DNA of 64,000 nucleotides from Hyphomicrobiales bacterium (GTDB taxonomy: Bacteria; Pseudomonadota; Alphaproteobacteria; Rhizobiales; Beijerinckiaceae), in NCBI GenBank assembly GCA_947454055.1, contig CANGIS010000004.1:1-64000 (forward strand). The letters are read 5' to 3'. A program made the position numbers and the translations under genes. The notes under the pieces are model-generated. The model searched no databases, had not been told where the DNA came from, and saw only the letters and a list, made by a program, of their open reading frames with translations. This document shows, in pieces, positions 44,444 to 53,553 of the stretch (positions are counted from its first letter, which is position 1; every line of letters begins with the position of its first letter).

Positions 44444-45562
44444 TTAGAGGCCCAGGATGCTCTCGGCGCTGGTGTAGGTCAGGCCTTGCACATCGGCAAC
44501 GGCCTTATAGGTCAGTTTGCCGTCATGCACGTTGAGGCCGTTCCGCAAATGCTTGTCGTCGATCAGCGCCTGTTTCCAGCCCTTATTGGCGAGCGCGAGC
44601 GCGAACGGCAGGGTGCTGTTGTTGAGCGCGAAGGTCGAGGTGCGCGCAACGGCGCCCGGCATGTTGGCGACGCAATAATGGATCACGCCGTCGACCACAT
44701 AGGTCGGCTCTGCATGGGTGGTGGCCTTCGATGTTTCGCAGCAACCGCCTTGATCGATCGCGACGTCAACGATCACCGAGCCCGGCTTCATGGTCTTCAG
44801 CATCGCGCGGGTGATCAGTTTCGGGGCTTCTGCCCCCGGGATCAGCACGCAACCAATCACCATATCGGCGGTGGTCACGAGCTCATTGACCGCGTTGCGC
44901 GTCGAGAACACCGTGCGCACGGCACCGTTGAACTGCGCCGAAATCCGGCGGAGCACATCGGTAGAACGATCCACAACCGTGACATTCGCGCCCATGCCGA
45001 CGGCGATGGTGGCCGCATGGGTGCCCGAGACACCGCCGCCTAAAATGACGACATTGGCCGCTGGCACGCCGGGGACGCCGCCGATCAGCACGCCCATACC
45101 GCCTTGCGCCTTCTCGAGGCAATGGGCACCGACTTGTGGTGCGAGACGACCGGCAACTTCCGACATCGGGGTCAGAAGCGGCAATCCGCCCGAGGCCGAG
45201 GTGACGGTTTCATAGGCGATGCAGGTCGCACCCGATGCGAGAAGATCTTTGGTTTGCTCGGCGTCCGGCGCCAGATGCAGATAGGTGAAGAGAACCTGAC
45301 CCTTGCGCAGCTTCTTGCGCTCGGAGGCGAGCGGCTCTTTGACTTTCACGACCATATCGGCGCGGGCAAAAATCTCGTCAGCGGTGGCAACCAGCGTTGC
45401 GCCGGCTGCGACATAATCGGCATCCGTTGCACCTGCGCCCAAGCCAGCACCGGCTTCGACAATGATCTGATGGCCGTTATGGGCCAATTCAGCGACCGAT
45501 GAAGGCACGAGGCCTACGCGGAATTCGTTGTTCTTAATTTCCTTTGGAACGCCAATTAACAT
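44444..45562 (-). CDS. ald: Alanine dehydrogenase
   Basis: 372 aa. NAD-dependent interconversion of alanine and pyruvate plus ammonia. N-terminal MLIGVPKEIKNNEFRVGLVP, catalytic Lys and His in KVKEPL and FTYLHLAPD, and the dinucleotide fold VVILGGGVSGTHAATIAVGMG are present; AIDQGGCCETSKAT near 270 is diagnostic. GGAGG 5 nt upstream supports the ATG. Divergent from an Lrp-type regulator, a classical arrangement in which the regulator activates ald when alanine is available. Confidence 0.97.
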   Translation of the reverse strand: MLIGVPKEIKNNEFRVGLVPSSVAELAHNGHQIIVEAGAGLGAGATDADYVAAGATLVATADEIFARADMVVKVKEPLASERKKLRKGQVLFTYLHLAPDAEQTKDLLASGATCIAYETVTSASGGLPLLTPMSEVAGRLAPQVGAHCLEKAQGGMGVLIGGVPGVPAANVVILGGGVSGTHAATIAVGMGANVTVVDRSTDVLRRISAQFNGAVRTVFSTRNAVNELVTTADMVIGCVLIPGAEAPKLITRAMLKTMKPGSVIVDVAIDQGGCCETSKATTHAEPTYVVDGVIHYCVANMPGAVARTSTFALNNSTLPFALALANKGWKQALIDDKHLRNGLNVHDGKLTYKAVADVQGLTYTSAESILGL

Positions 45563-45698
45563 GCCACCCTCCCAAGTGTGATTTTGATAAGGAAGGATGC
45601 CTCACTCCCGATGAAGGCGCTTGCGAAAGATGGGATAAACACGGTATGATTTTAGAAGATTATGCGGCCAATGTTATAAATTATGGAATGATCTGCGA
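45563..45698. promoter_or_regulatory. Divergent control region of ald and its Lrp-type regulator
   Basis: 136 nt without a gene. The half nearest the regulator (about 45648-45690) is markedly AT-rich, with TTATG-containing elements in GATTATGCGG and AAATTATGGA, as expected for Lrp/AsnC-type binding sites. No exact operator can be called by eye. Confidence 0.5.
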
Positions 45699-46160
45699 AT
45701 GATTGAACTTGATGCGCGTGATCGTGCGATCCTTCGGCTGCTTCAGGTCAATGCCGGCATCACCAATGCCGAATTGGCGGAGCGGGTCAATTTATCGCAA
45801 TCGGCCTGCCTCAGGCGGGTGAACTTGCTGCATGAGCGCGGGCTGGTGCGCGGCACGGTGATGCTGCTGGACGAGAAAGCGGCGGGACTTTCCGGAACCG
45901 CTTTCGTCTTCGTGACGCTGGACCAGCAGGGGCGCAACAGTCTGGACGAATTCGAGGTGGCGGTTGGCGACCATCCCGAAATTCTCGAATGCTATTTGCT
46001 GGCGGGTACGGCGGATTATCTCCTCAGGGTCGTTTACGCCGATACGGCCGATTTTGAACGAATTCACCGCAATATTGTCACGCGCTTGCCGGGTGTGGTG
46101 CGGGTTCAGTCGACCTTGGCGCTTCGAACCGTCAAGCGCACGACGGCGCTGCCCGTTTAG
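45699..46160 (+). CDS. Lrp/AsnC-family transcriptional regulator (AldR-like)
   Basis: 153 aa. N-terminal helix-turn-helix (LDARDRAILRLLQVNAGITN then AELAERVNLSQSACLRRVN), followed by the RAM ligand-binding domain with ECYLLAGTADYLLRV. AsnC-type proteins bind amino acids and form octamers. The divergent neighbour is ald, so alanine or a related amino acid is the likely effector. Upstream GGAA gives only a weak Shine-Dalgarno. Confidence 0.94.
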   Translation: MIELDARDRAILRLLQVNAGITNAELAERVNLSQSACLRRVNLLHERGLVRGTVMLLDEKAAGLSGTAFVFVTLDQQGRNSLDEFEVAVGDHPEILECYLLAGTADYLLRVVYADTADFERIHRNIVTRLPGVVRVQSTLALRTVKRTTALPV

Positions 46161-46225
46161 CAGCTTGCAAGGCTGCTGCGGCTGGCCGATAATTAACGGT
46201 ATTGAAATGTGAGAGAATCAGTCCC

Positions 46226-46477
46226 GTGACGCAGTCCATCCCCGCCGATATCGCCGCTTTGCCGTTTGAAAAAGCTCTGGCCGAGCTTGAAACCATTGTC
46301 GGCCGGTTGGAGAAGGGCGATGTGCCTTTGGAAGATTCGATTGCGCTTTATGCCCGCGGCGATGCGCTGCGCGCGCAATGCGAGGTGCTGTTGAAAAAGG
46401 CCGAAGCGCGGATCGAGAAAATTGCGCTTGACGCCCAAGGCAAGCCAACGGGTACGCTGCCGCTCGATAATGAGTAG
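46226..46477 (+). CDS. xseB: Exodeoxyribonuclease VII small subunit
   Basis: 83 aa. Regulatory small subunit of the single-strand exonuclease. PFEKALAELETIVGRLEKGD followed by VPLEDSIALYARGDALRAQC and a short C-terminal helix is the XseB pattern. The GTG at 46226 gives the usual length; a TTG eight codons upstream is in frame but atypical. XseA is not in the window. The following 112 nt up to the pirin gene show no ORF. Confidence 0.94.
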   Translation: MTQSIPADIAALPFEKALAELETIVGRLEKGDVPLEDSIALYARGDALRAQCEVLLKKAEARIEKIALDAQGKPTGTLPLDNE

Positions 46478-46589
46478 TTACGGCTCTCGCGACCTGTCGG
46501 AATAGCATCCGCGCAAGCGGCCTCTTGCATCCTGCCCCTTGAAGGTAGGCGCAAGCGAAGCGAGATATGTCTCAACCAAGGAGACGACC

Positions 46590-47504
46590 ATGTCCGCACC
46601 CGATCATGACGACCCGATTGCTGGTAATGCCTGGAGCTGTGACGCGATTGAAACCGTGATCGTTCCGCGCGCTCGGGATCTCGGTGGATTTTCGGTTCGC
46701 CGTGCGCTGCCTTCGGCGCGCAAGCAGATGGTTGGTCCGTTTATCTTTTTCGACCAGATGGGACCGGCCGAGTTTCTGCTCGGCCAAGGGCTTGATGTCC
46801 GACCGCATCCGCATATCGGCCTGTCGACCGTGACCTATCTGTTTGATGGCGAGATCATGCATCGCGACTCGTTGGGCGTTGTGCAGCCGATCCGTCCCGG
46901 TGCCGTTAATGTGATGACGGCGGGGCGCGGCATTGTCCATTCGGAGCGGACGGCACCGGAGGAGCGCGCAAAAGCGCCAAAGCTGTTCGGTATTCAAACG
47001 TGGGCCGCTTTGCCCGCCACGCATGAAGAAGCGATGCCGGATTTCGCCCATTTTGCCGAAGCCGATTTGCCGCGGATTACGGGTGAGGGGAAGCGCGTCA
47101 GGCTGATCATGGGTTCGCTTTATGGCGAAACCTCGCCCGTGCCCTTCCCATGGGATGTGTTCTACGCCGAGGCCGTTTTGGCGCCGGGCGCGGTGTTGCC
47201 GCTTGACCCGACCCATGATGAGCGCGCGATTTATGTCGTGTCGGGCGAGATCGATATTGCGGGCGATACATTCGGTGCGGGTCAATTGCTGGTGTTCAAG
47301 CCCGGAGACCGGATATCGGTGCTGGCGCTTTCCAATGCCCGTCTGATGCTTTTAGGCGGCGAGCCGATGGACGGGCCACGCCATATCTGGTGGAACTTTG
47401 TATCCTCCCGCAAAGACCGCATCGAGCAGGCCAAAGCGGAGTGGAAGTCGGGCCGTTTTGACACGGTGCCCGGCGAATACGAGTTTATTCCGCTCCCCGA
47501 TTAA
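46590..47504 (+). CDS. Pirin-family protein
   Basis: 304 aa, bicupin. The N-terminal cupin carries metal ligands in [19 protein letters not shown] and HRDS, followed by [10 protein letters not shown]; the C-terminal pirin domain has [19 protein letters not shown]. Some pirins have quercetinase activity; the role here is unknown. AAGGAG 6 nt upstream of the ATG at 46590 decides the start. It sits between xseB and tlyA. Confidence 0.92.
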   Translation: MSAPDHDDPIAGNAWSCDAIETVIVPRARDLGGFSVRRALPSARKQMVGPFIFFDQMGPAEFLLGQGLDVRPHPHIGLSTVTYLFDGEIMHRDSLGVVQPIRPGAVNVMTAGRGIVHSERTAPEERAKAPKLFGIQTWAALPATHEEAMPDFAHFAEADLPRITGEGKRVRLIMGSLYGETSPVPFPWDVFYAEAVLAPGAVLPLDPTHDERAIYVVSGEIDIAGDTFGAGQLLVFKPGDRISVLALSNARLMLLGGEPMDGPRHIWWNFVSSRKDRIEQAKAEWKSGRFDTVPGEYEFIPLPD

Positions 47505-47549
47505 AGTGTCGATTGGACTTCGGCGCCGGGAATTGCTTTAACCCCGGCC

Positions 47550-48284
47550 ATGGCTTCACGCATTCGCGCCGATCTCCTGCTTGTTGAACGCGGCTTTTAT
47601 GAAAGCCGCGCGCGCGCGCAATCGGCGATTGCGGCGGGCCTTGTGACGGCGGATGGTGCGGTGATCGCCAAAGCCTCGTCGACAATCCTGTCGAATGCCA
47701 AGATTGTTGCGGGTGCCGAGCACCCTTGGGTGTCGCGCGGCGGGGTGAAGCTGGCCGCAGCGCTGGATCATTTTGGTATCCATCCGGCCGATCGCTTTTG
47801 CCTTGATATTGGCGCTTCCACCGGCGGCTTTACGGATGTGTTATTGAAGCGCGGTGCGCGCCATGTGGTAGCCGTCGATGTCGGACACGCGCAATTTCAT
47901 GAGAAGCTTGCGGGCAATCGCCGGATTACGCTGCTGGAAGGCTTTGACGCGCGCCTATTGACGGCGGCCGATTTGGCCGAGCCGCCGAGCCTCGTGGTGT
48001 TTGATGTCAGCTTCATCTCTTTAACGCTTGTGCTGCCGCCTGTTTTAGCGCTGGCTCCCTCGGGTGCAACGCTTGTGGCGTTGATCAAGCCGCAATTTGA
48101 AGTCGGTCGGGCCTTTCTCAAAAAAGGGCTGGTGAAAGACGATGTGGCGCGCGACGAGGCATTGGTCCGGATCGAGGCGTTGATCGTCTCACTGGGCTGG
48201 CGGAGTTTTGGCATCATGGCGTCACCCATCGAGGGTGGCGACGGTAATCTTGAATTTTTGATCGCAGCGGAGAAGATCGGTTGA
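47550..48284 (+). CDS. tlyA: TlyA-family rRNA methyltransferase
   Basis: 244 aa. N-terminal S4 RNA-binding domain (RADLLLVERGFYESRARAQS) and a C-terminal FtsJ-like SAM domain with CLDIGASTGGFTDVLLKRGA at about residues 89-108 and VVAVDVGHAQ. TlyA proteins 2'-O-methylate rRNA (C1409 and, in the long type, C1920). Overlaps the next methyltransferase gene at TTGA. Confidence 0.94.
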   Translation: MASRIRADLLLVERGFYESRARAQSAIAAGLVTADGAVIAKASSTILSNAKIVAGAEHPWVSRGGVKLAAALDHFGIHPADRFCLDIGASTGGFTDVLLKRGARHVVAVDVGHAQFHEKLAGNRRITLLEGFDARLLTAADLAEPPSLVVFDVSFISLTLVLPPVLALAPSGATLVALIKPQFEVGRAFLKKGLVKDDVARDEALVRIEALIVSLGWRSFGIMASPIEGGDGNLEFLIAAEKIG

Positions 48285-49549
48285 CCCAATTAAGCCTTGA
48301 TATTGTCCGTCTAGGTGCCAAAGGAGACGGCGTGGCCGAGGGGCCGAATGGTCCTGTTTATGTTCCGCGCGCCATTCCGGGTGATCGGGTGCTGGTCGAT
48401 ACGGCCTATGGCGAGCCCGAAATTGTTAGCATTGAGACGGCCTCTCCGCATCGTATTGCGCCGTTTTGTAAATTGTTTGGCACCTGCGGCGGCTGTCTGA
48501 TGCAGGAAGCGGACGAGGCGACTTATTCCGATTGGAAACGGGGTTTGGTTGTCGAGGCGATGGCGCCGTTGAAGGCGGGCGATCTCGTGTTGTCGATCGT
48601 TCCGGCGCATGGTGTGGGCCGAAGGCGTGTAACCTTCCATGCGCGGCGCTCGGAGAACGGGGTCGATGTCGGCTTTATGAAGGCCCGTTCGCATGATCTG
48701 GTGCCGATTGATGCCTGCCCGCTTTTATCGCCGGGTCTTTCGCGCGCTGCCGAAATTGCGCAGCCTTTGGCAGCCCGCTTGGCTGAATCCGGCAAGCCGC
48801 TCGATATTGCGATTACCGAGACGCTTGGCGGATTAGATGTGGATTTGCGCGGGCATGGTCCGGCGGGATCGCAGCTTCGCCGCACGCTGTCGCTGGACGC
48901 CGAGTTCTACGATCTGGCGCGATTGTCGATGCATGGCGATGTGATTGTCGAGCGGCGTAGCGCGGAGATCGCTATCGGTCGCGCCCGCGTGATTTTGCCA
49001 CCCGGCGGATTTTTGCAAGCGACCCAAAGCGGCGAGGAGATTTTGGCGGGGCTTGTGACCAAGGCCTTGGGTAAATCGGCGCGCGTGGCGGATTTCTTCT
49101 CCGGTATCGGAACCTTCGCCCTCAGAATTGCCGAGAAAAGCGCGGTTCATGCGGTGGAATCGAATTTGCCAGCTGTCAACGCGTTGCAGCGCGCGATCCG
49201 TGAAACGCAGGGCTTAAAGCCTTTGACCGTTGAGGCGCGTGATTTGTATCGCCGTCCTCTTTTAGCCCCTGAACTCAATCGCTTTGATGCCGTTGTGCTG
49301 GACCCGCCACGCGCCGGTGCCGAGGCGCAGATGCGCGCGCTGGCTGCGTCAAAGGTTCCGCTTGTCGTGTCGGTGTCGTGCCATTTAGGTACGTTTGCCC
49401 GCGATGCGGAAATTCTGGTGCGCGGCGGATTTACGTTGAAATCGATAACGCCGGTAGACCAGTTCCGTCATTCGTCGCATATTGAGTTGGTTGGTGTGTT
49501 CGAGCGTGCTGCCTCCACCCTGAAGCGTCCAAGGAAATTACTGGGATAA
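48281..49549 (+). CDS. TrmA/RlmD-type RNA m5U methyltransferase
   Basis: 422 aa. N-terminal TRAM-like part (IVRLGAKGDGVAEGPNGPV), an iron-sulfur cysteine cluster (CKLFGTCGGCLMQ plus a Cys near 140), SAM domain with VADFFSGIGTFAL and the catalytic VVSVSCHLGTFARD region. Starts at TTG with the sequence TTGA overlapping the tlyA stop. Which uridine is modified (rRNA 1939, 747 or tRNA 54) cannot be decided. Confidence 0.92.
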   Translation: MTQLSLDIVRLGAKGDGVAEGPNGPVYVPRAIPGDRVLVDTAYGEPEIVSIETASPHRIAPFCKLFGTCGGCLMQEADEATYSDWKRGLVVEAMAPLKAGDLVLSIVPAHGVGRRRVTFHARRSENGVDVGFMKARSHDLVPIDACPLLSPGLSRAAEIAQPLAARLAESGKPLDIAITETLGGLDVDLRGHGPAGSQLRRTLSLDAEFYDLARLSMHGDVIVERRSAEIAIGRARVILPPGGFLQATQSGEEILAGLVTKALGKSARVADFFSGIGTFALRIAEKSAVHAVESNLPAVNALQRAIRETQGLKPLTVEARDLYRRPLLAPELNRFDAVVLDPPRAGAEAQMRALAASKVPLVVSVSCHLGTFARDAEILVRGGFTLKSITPVDQFRHSSHIELVGVFERAASTLKRPRKLLG

Positions 49550-49554
49550 AGCCG

Positions 49555-50979
49555 ATGACGGATAACCACGCGCCACGAGATGCGGTTATTTTAGGATTGC
49601 GCGGACTGATTGGCGACGCCCATGTGTTGGATCGGGATGACGAGATGTCGCCCTATCTGACAGATTGGCGCAAGCGGTTTACCGGCTCGGCGCTTTGCGT
49701 GGTGAGGCCGGGTTCGACGGCTGACGTTTCTTCCATTGTGCAGTATGCAGCCCAGCACGGTTTGGCAATTGTGCCGCAGGGCGGCAATACGGGATTGGTG
49801 GGCGGAAGTGTGCCGCTCGGTCGGGGCGATGAAATCATTCTATCGCTCGCCCGCTTGAACACCATAAGGGAAGTGGATCCCCGTTCTGATGTGATGGTGG
49901 TGGAAGCGGGCGTGACGCTCGCCGCGGTTCAACAGGCGGCGGAAACGGCAGATCGGCTTTTCCCGCTCTCGCTGGCGTCAGAAGGAACCGCCACCATTGG
50001 CGGCGTGATCGGCACCAATGCGGGTGGCACGGCGGTGCTGGCCTATGGCAATATGCGCGATCTTGTACTGGGGCTTGAGGTGGTGCTGGCCGATGGCCGT
50101 ATCTGGAACGGGCTGGGTAAGCTGCGGAAAGACAATACGGGGTACGACCTTAGGAATCTGTTTATCGGCTCGGAAGGAACGCTTGGCATTGTTACTGCTG
50201 CGGTGGTGAAATTGTTCCCGGCGCCAAAATCGCGCGCGACCTGTGTGTGCGGCCTAGCGTCGCCCGATGATGCGCTGGCTTTTTTGCAGATTGCCAAAGC
50301 TGCAGCGGGCGCGTCGCTGACGACCTTCGAGCTTATGCCAAGGCTTGGCATTGATCTGGTGTTGAAGCATGTCCCGAACACGCGGGACCCGATTTTTGAA
50401 GAGCACGCTTGGTATGTGCTGCTGGAGTTTTCCTCCCAATCGACCTATGGGGCCGATGCTATGGCGCAGGCCGTAATGATGGAAGCGGTCGATAAAGCCT
50501 ATGTCGAGGATGGCGTCTTTGCGGTCTCCTTGGCGCAGCGCGATGATTTCTGGCGGTTGCGTGAATCGCTGCCCGAAGCCCAGACGCGCGAAGGCTATTC
50601 GGTTAAACATGATATTTCTGTGCCGCTTGATTGTCTGGCCGATTTGATTGTCGCGGTTTCTGCGGAAGCAAAGCGCATGGTTGCCGGAATCAGGCCGCTA
50701 CCGTTCGGCCATATGGGTGATGGCAATCTGCACTTCAATTTTCAATCGCCGGAAGGCACCGATGGCTCGGATTTAAAGGCCCATGCGGCAGACTTGCACG
50801 CGATGGTTTATCGGCATGTGTTGGCGATGAAGGGCTCGATTTCGGCCGAGCATGGCATTGGCCAAGTCAAGCGCGCGCAATTGGCTGCGACGAAAGATCC
50901 TGTTGCGCTCGATCTGATGCGGACGCTGAAGGTGGCGCTTGACCCCGACGGGCGGCTCAACCCCGGCAAGGTGATTTAG
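49555..50979 (+). CDS. FAD-linked oxidoreductase (2-hydroxyacid dehydrogenase type)
   Basis: 474 aa of the D-2-hydroxyglutarate / D-lactate dehydrogenase family. FAD_binding_4 signature IVPQGGNTGLVGGSVPLGRG near 78-97, SEGTATIGGVIGTNAGG near 143, and the C-terminal cap with MGDGNLHFNF and SAEHGIGQVKR are present. Probably membrane-associated or using an electron-transfer flavoprotein. Starts 5 nt after the methyltransferase. Overlaps the convergent HMCES gene by 4 nt. Confidence 0.93.
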   Translation: MTDNHAPRDAVILGLRGLIGDAHVLDRDDEMSPYLTDWRKRFTGSALCVVRPGSTADVSSIVQYAAQHGLAIVPQGGNTGLVGGSVPLGRGDEIILSLARLNTIREVDPRSDVMVVEAGVTLAAVQQAAETADRLFPLSLASEGTATIGGVIGTNAGGTAVLAYGNMRDLVLGLEVVLADGRIWNGLGKLRKDNTGYDLRNLFIGSEGTLGIVTAAVVKLFPAPKSRATCVCGLASPDDALAFLQIAKAAAGASLTTFELMPRLGIDLVLKHVPNTRDPIFEEHAWYVLLEFSSQSTYGADAMAQAVMMEAVDKAYVEDGVFAVSLAQRDDFWRLRESLPEAQTREGYSVKHDISVPLDCLADLIVAVSAEAKRMVAGIRPLPFGHMGDGNLHFNFQSPEGTDGSDLKAHAADLHAMVYRHVLAMKGSISAEHGIGQVKRAQLAATKDPVALDLMRTLKVALDPDGRLNPGKVI

Positions 50980-51662
50980 AACAGGCTCTGCTGTTCGGGC
51001 TTTTTAGGTTTTTCCGGAGGCGCTTCGATGGGTTTGATCGGCCCCGTGCGCGGATCAAACGGTTCCATGATCAGGAGATCATCGGGGGCAGGGCGGACCA
51101 ATTTCATCGCCTCGTCGAGCGGGTATTTCTCAGCTTCCAGCCAGATGGCGAAGTGGCTTTCCGGAATCATGACGGGCATCCGGTGATGCAGTGACGAAAC
51201 CAGCCCGTTGGCGTCCGTTGTAACGATGGCGGCGGTGTCGATTTCCGAGCCATTGGCGTGGGCGTAAGGTTCCCACACTCCGGCCATGGCGAAAAGCCCG
51301 TGATCGGGCTTGCTGATGCGGTAGGGAATTTTTTTCTTGTTCACATGCGCCCATTCATAGAAGGCGTCAGCGGGTATCAAGCAGCGGCGATGGCGGCTCG
51401 CGGCTTTAAAGGTCGGTTTTGACGCGATGGTTTCGCCGCGCGCGTTGAAGAGCACGGGAAACCCTTCGGGCTCTTTCAACCAACCCGGCAAAAAGCCCCA
51501 GCGCATCAAACGGAAATGCCGGTTGATGCCTTCTTGGGTTACAACGGCAATCGGCTCCGTCGGCGAGATATTGCCGCGCGGCGGAAAATTGGGCATTTCC
51601 TCATAGCCGAAAAGCGCTTGCACTTCGGCCGGTGTTGCACTCAGAGCAAAGCGTCCGCACAT
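50976..51662 (-). CDS. Abasic-site processing protein HMCES/YedK (SRAP domain)
   Basis: 228 aa. MCGRF start gives the conserved Cys2 that links covalently to abasic sites in single-strand DNA. RMRWGFLP-type LMRWGFLPGWLK, NARGETIASKPTFKAAS, CLIPADAFYEW and LHHRMPVMI (catalytic His region) are all present. Convergent with the FAD gene; shares the region with acyl-CoA dehydrogenase start-to-stop within 9 nt, so the two are likely co-transcribed. Confidence 0.96.
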   Translation of the reverse strand: MCGRFALSATPAEVQALFGYEEMPNFPPRGNISPTEPIAVVTQEGINRHFRLMRWGFLPGWLKEPEGFPVLFNARGETIASKPTFKAASRHRRCLIPADAFYEWAHVNKKKIPYRISKPDHGLFAMAGVWEPYAHANGSEIDTAAIVTTDANGLVSSLHHRMPVMIPESHFAIWLEAEKYPLDEAMKLVRPAPDDLLIMEPFDPRTGPIKPIEAPPEKPKKPEQQSLF

Positions 51663-51671
51663 CGGATAAGC

Positions 51672-53444
51672 TTAAGAGGCCTGCAAAACGCGATCAATGC
51701 CGGAAAGTGCCAATGCACCCTCGGTCACCGTCCGCGCGAGCGAGGGAACTTCGGGGGCAATCTGCTCGGCAAAGAAGCGGGCTTTGGCCACGCGGCGTTC
51801 CCCCTCGGACATGGTCGCATCGACCAAGGCCAGACGGACAAGGGCGAGGCCACCCAAAGTGGTACCGAAAAGCGTTTGATACGGCGTTGCCGAGGCCAGC
51901 GCCTCTTCGGGGCGGTTTCTTAAGGCGTCAGCCATCCAGCGTGTCGCATGCTCCAGCGCGGCCAGGGCCTCCGAGAGACGCTGGGGGCTTGCACCGAAGC
52001 CCGGATGGTTGCTGGCTTTCAACGCTTCGAGGGTTTCGTGCATTTCGACCAGCAAAGCCTTAACGGTTTCGCCGTTTGAAAGCGGCAATTTGCGGGTGAC
52101 GAGATCAATGGCTTGGATGCCATTGGTGCCCTCATAAATCGCCGCGATCCGCGCATCGCGCAGGTGCTGGGCCGCACCCGAGCCCTCGATAAAGCCCATG
52201 CCGCCATGCACCTGAATACCAAGGGACGCGACCTCAATCCCGATATCGGTGGACCATGCTTTGGCAATCGGTGTGAGCAATGCCGCGCGCTCTTCCGCTG
52301 CTTTGCGCTTTTCTGGGTCATTCTCTCGATGCGAGCGGTCCATGGCCGAGGCCGTCATATAGCAGATTGCGCGCGCGGCATCGGTGCGGCTGCGCATCAG
52401 CATCAGCATGCGCTTGACATCCGGATGGGCGATGATCGGGCTCATGGTGCCGGGGGCGTCCGACAGCGCACGGCCCTGCTTGCGCTCGGACGCGTAAGCC
52501 AGCGCGAGCTGATAGGCACGCTCGGCAATCGCCACGCCCTGCAAGCCTACGCCAAGACGCGCATTGTTCATCATGGTGAACATGCAATTGAGCCCGCGGT
52601 TTTCTTCGCCGATCAGATACCCCACGGCACCACCCTGATCGCCATAGATCATCGTGCAGGTCGGTGAGGCATGAATGCCGAGCTTATGTTCAAGCCCTGC
52701 GCACCGGACATCATTCCGGTCGCCAAGCGTGCCATCGGCATTGATGAGAAACTTGGGCACGAGAAATAGCGATATGCCGCGCGTACCAGCGGGCGCGTCG
52801 GGCAGGCGTGCCAGGACGAGATGGATAATGTTGGGTGTCAGATCATGTTCGCCGTAGGTGATGTAGATCTTTTGACCCGTAATCCGGTAGCTGCCATCTG
52901 ACGCACGCTCGGCGCGGGTTTTGAGGGCGCCCACATCGGAGCCCGCTTGGGGTTCCGTCAAATTCATCGTTCCCATCCATTCGCCCGCAACCAGTTTGGC
53001 GAGATAGATGGATTTAAGCGCATCGGACCCGTGCGCTTCCAAGGCGTCAACGGCACCGGTGGTCAGCATCGGCCCGAGCATGAAGGCCATCGAAGCCGAG
53101 GTCCACATTTCACTGCATGCGGTTTGAAGGAGCTGTGGCAGGCCTTGCCCGCCGTGTTTTTCCGGCGCGGTCAATCCATTCCAGCCGCCTGCCGCCCAAT
53201 CGGTATAGGTTTCTTTCCAGCCTGTTGGGGTAGTGACCACGCCATCCTCAAAACGCGCGCCGACCTGATCGCCGATCTGGTTGAGGGGGGCAATGCGATC
53301 GGTTGCGAATTTTCCGGCTTCTTCCAACACCGCATCGGCCAGATCATCCGCGAGTTCAGGCGCAAGCCCGTCTTCGAACAAGGAGGTGAGGCCAAAGGCT
53401 TTGGCCATGAAGGCGATTTCGGAGACGGGCGCGCGATAGGACAT
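51672..53444 (-). CDS. Acyl-CoA dehydrogenase
   Basis: 590 aa FAD enzyme of beta-oxidation, long form with an extra C-terminal region. N-terminal MSYRAPVSEIAFMAKAFGL and the central MNLTEPQAGSDVGALKTRAE motif (FAD site) and YEGTNGIQAIDLVTRKLP near 450 are diagnostic. The ATG at 53444 gives the normal start; the upstream frame codes no family residues and abuts the divergent Sua5 gene. Substrate chain length unknown. Confidence 0.95.
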   Translation of the reverse strand: MSYRAPVSEIAFMAKAFGLTSLFEDGLAPELADDLADAVLEEAGKFATDRIAPLNQIGDQVGARFEDGVVTTPTGWKETYTDWAAGGWNGLTAPEKHGGQGLPQLLQTACSEMWTSASMAFMLGPMLTTGAVDALEAHGSDALKSIYLAKLVAGEWMGTMNLTEPQAGSDVGALKTRAERASDGSYRITGQKIYITYGEHDLTPNIIHLVLARLPDAPAGTRGISLFLVPKFLINADGTLGDRNDVRCAGLEHKLGIHASPTCTMIYGDQGGAVGYLIGEENRGLNCMFTMMNNARLGVGLQGVAIAERAYQLALAYASERKQGRALSDAPGTMSPIIAHPDVKRMLMLMRSRTDAARAICYMTASAMDRSHRENDPEKRKAAEERAALLTPIAKAWSTDIGIEVASLGIQVHGGMGFIEGSGAAQHLRDARIAAIYEGTNGIQAIDLVTRKLPLSNGETVKALLVEMHETLEALKASNHPGFGASPQRLSEALAALEHATRWMADALRNRPEEALASATPYQTLFGTTLGGLALVRLALVDATMSEGERRVAKARFFAEQIAPEVPSLARTVTEGALALSGIDRVLQAS

Positions 53445-53553
53445 GGTGGCCTCGGCAAGAAACGATGAAGATGCGCCGACGATAAGCGATCCGGCGGCGA
53501 ATTGCACCTTGGCGCTGCATCATACATAGGGTTAAAGGGGGCAGAAGGAGCCG

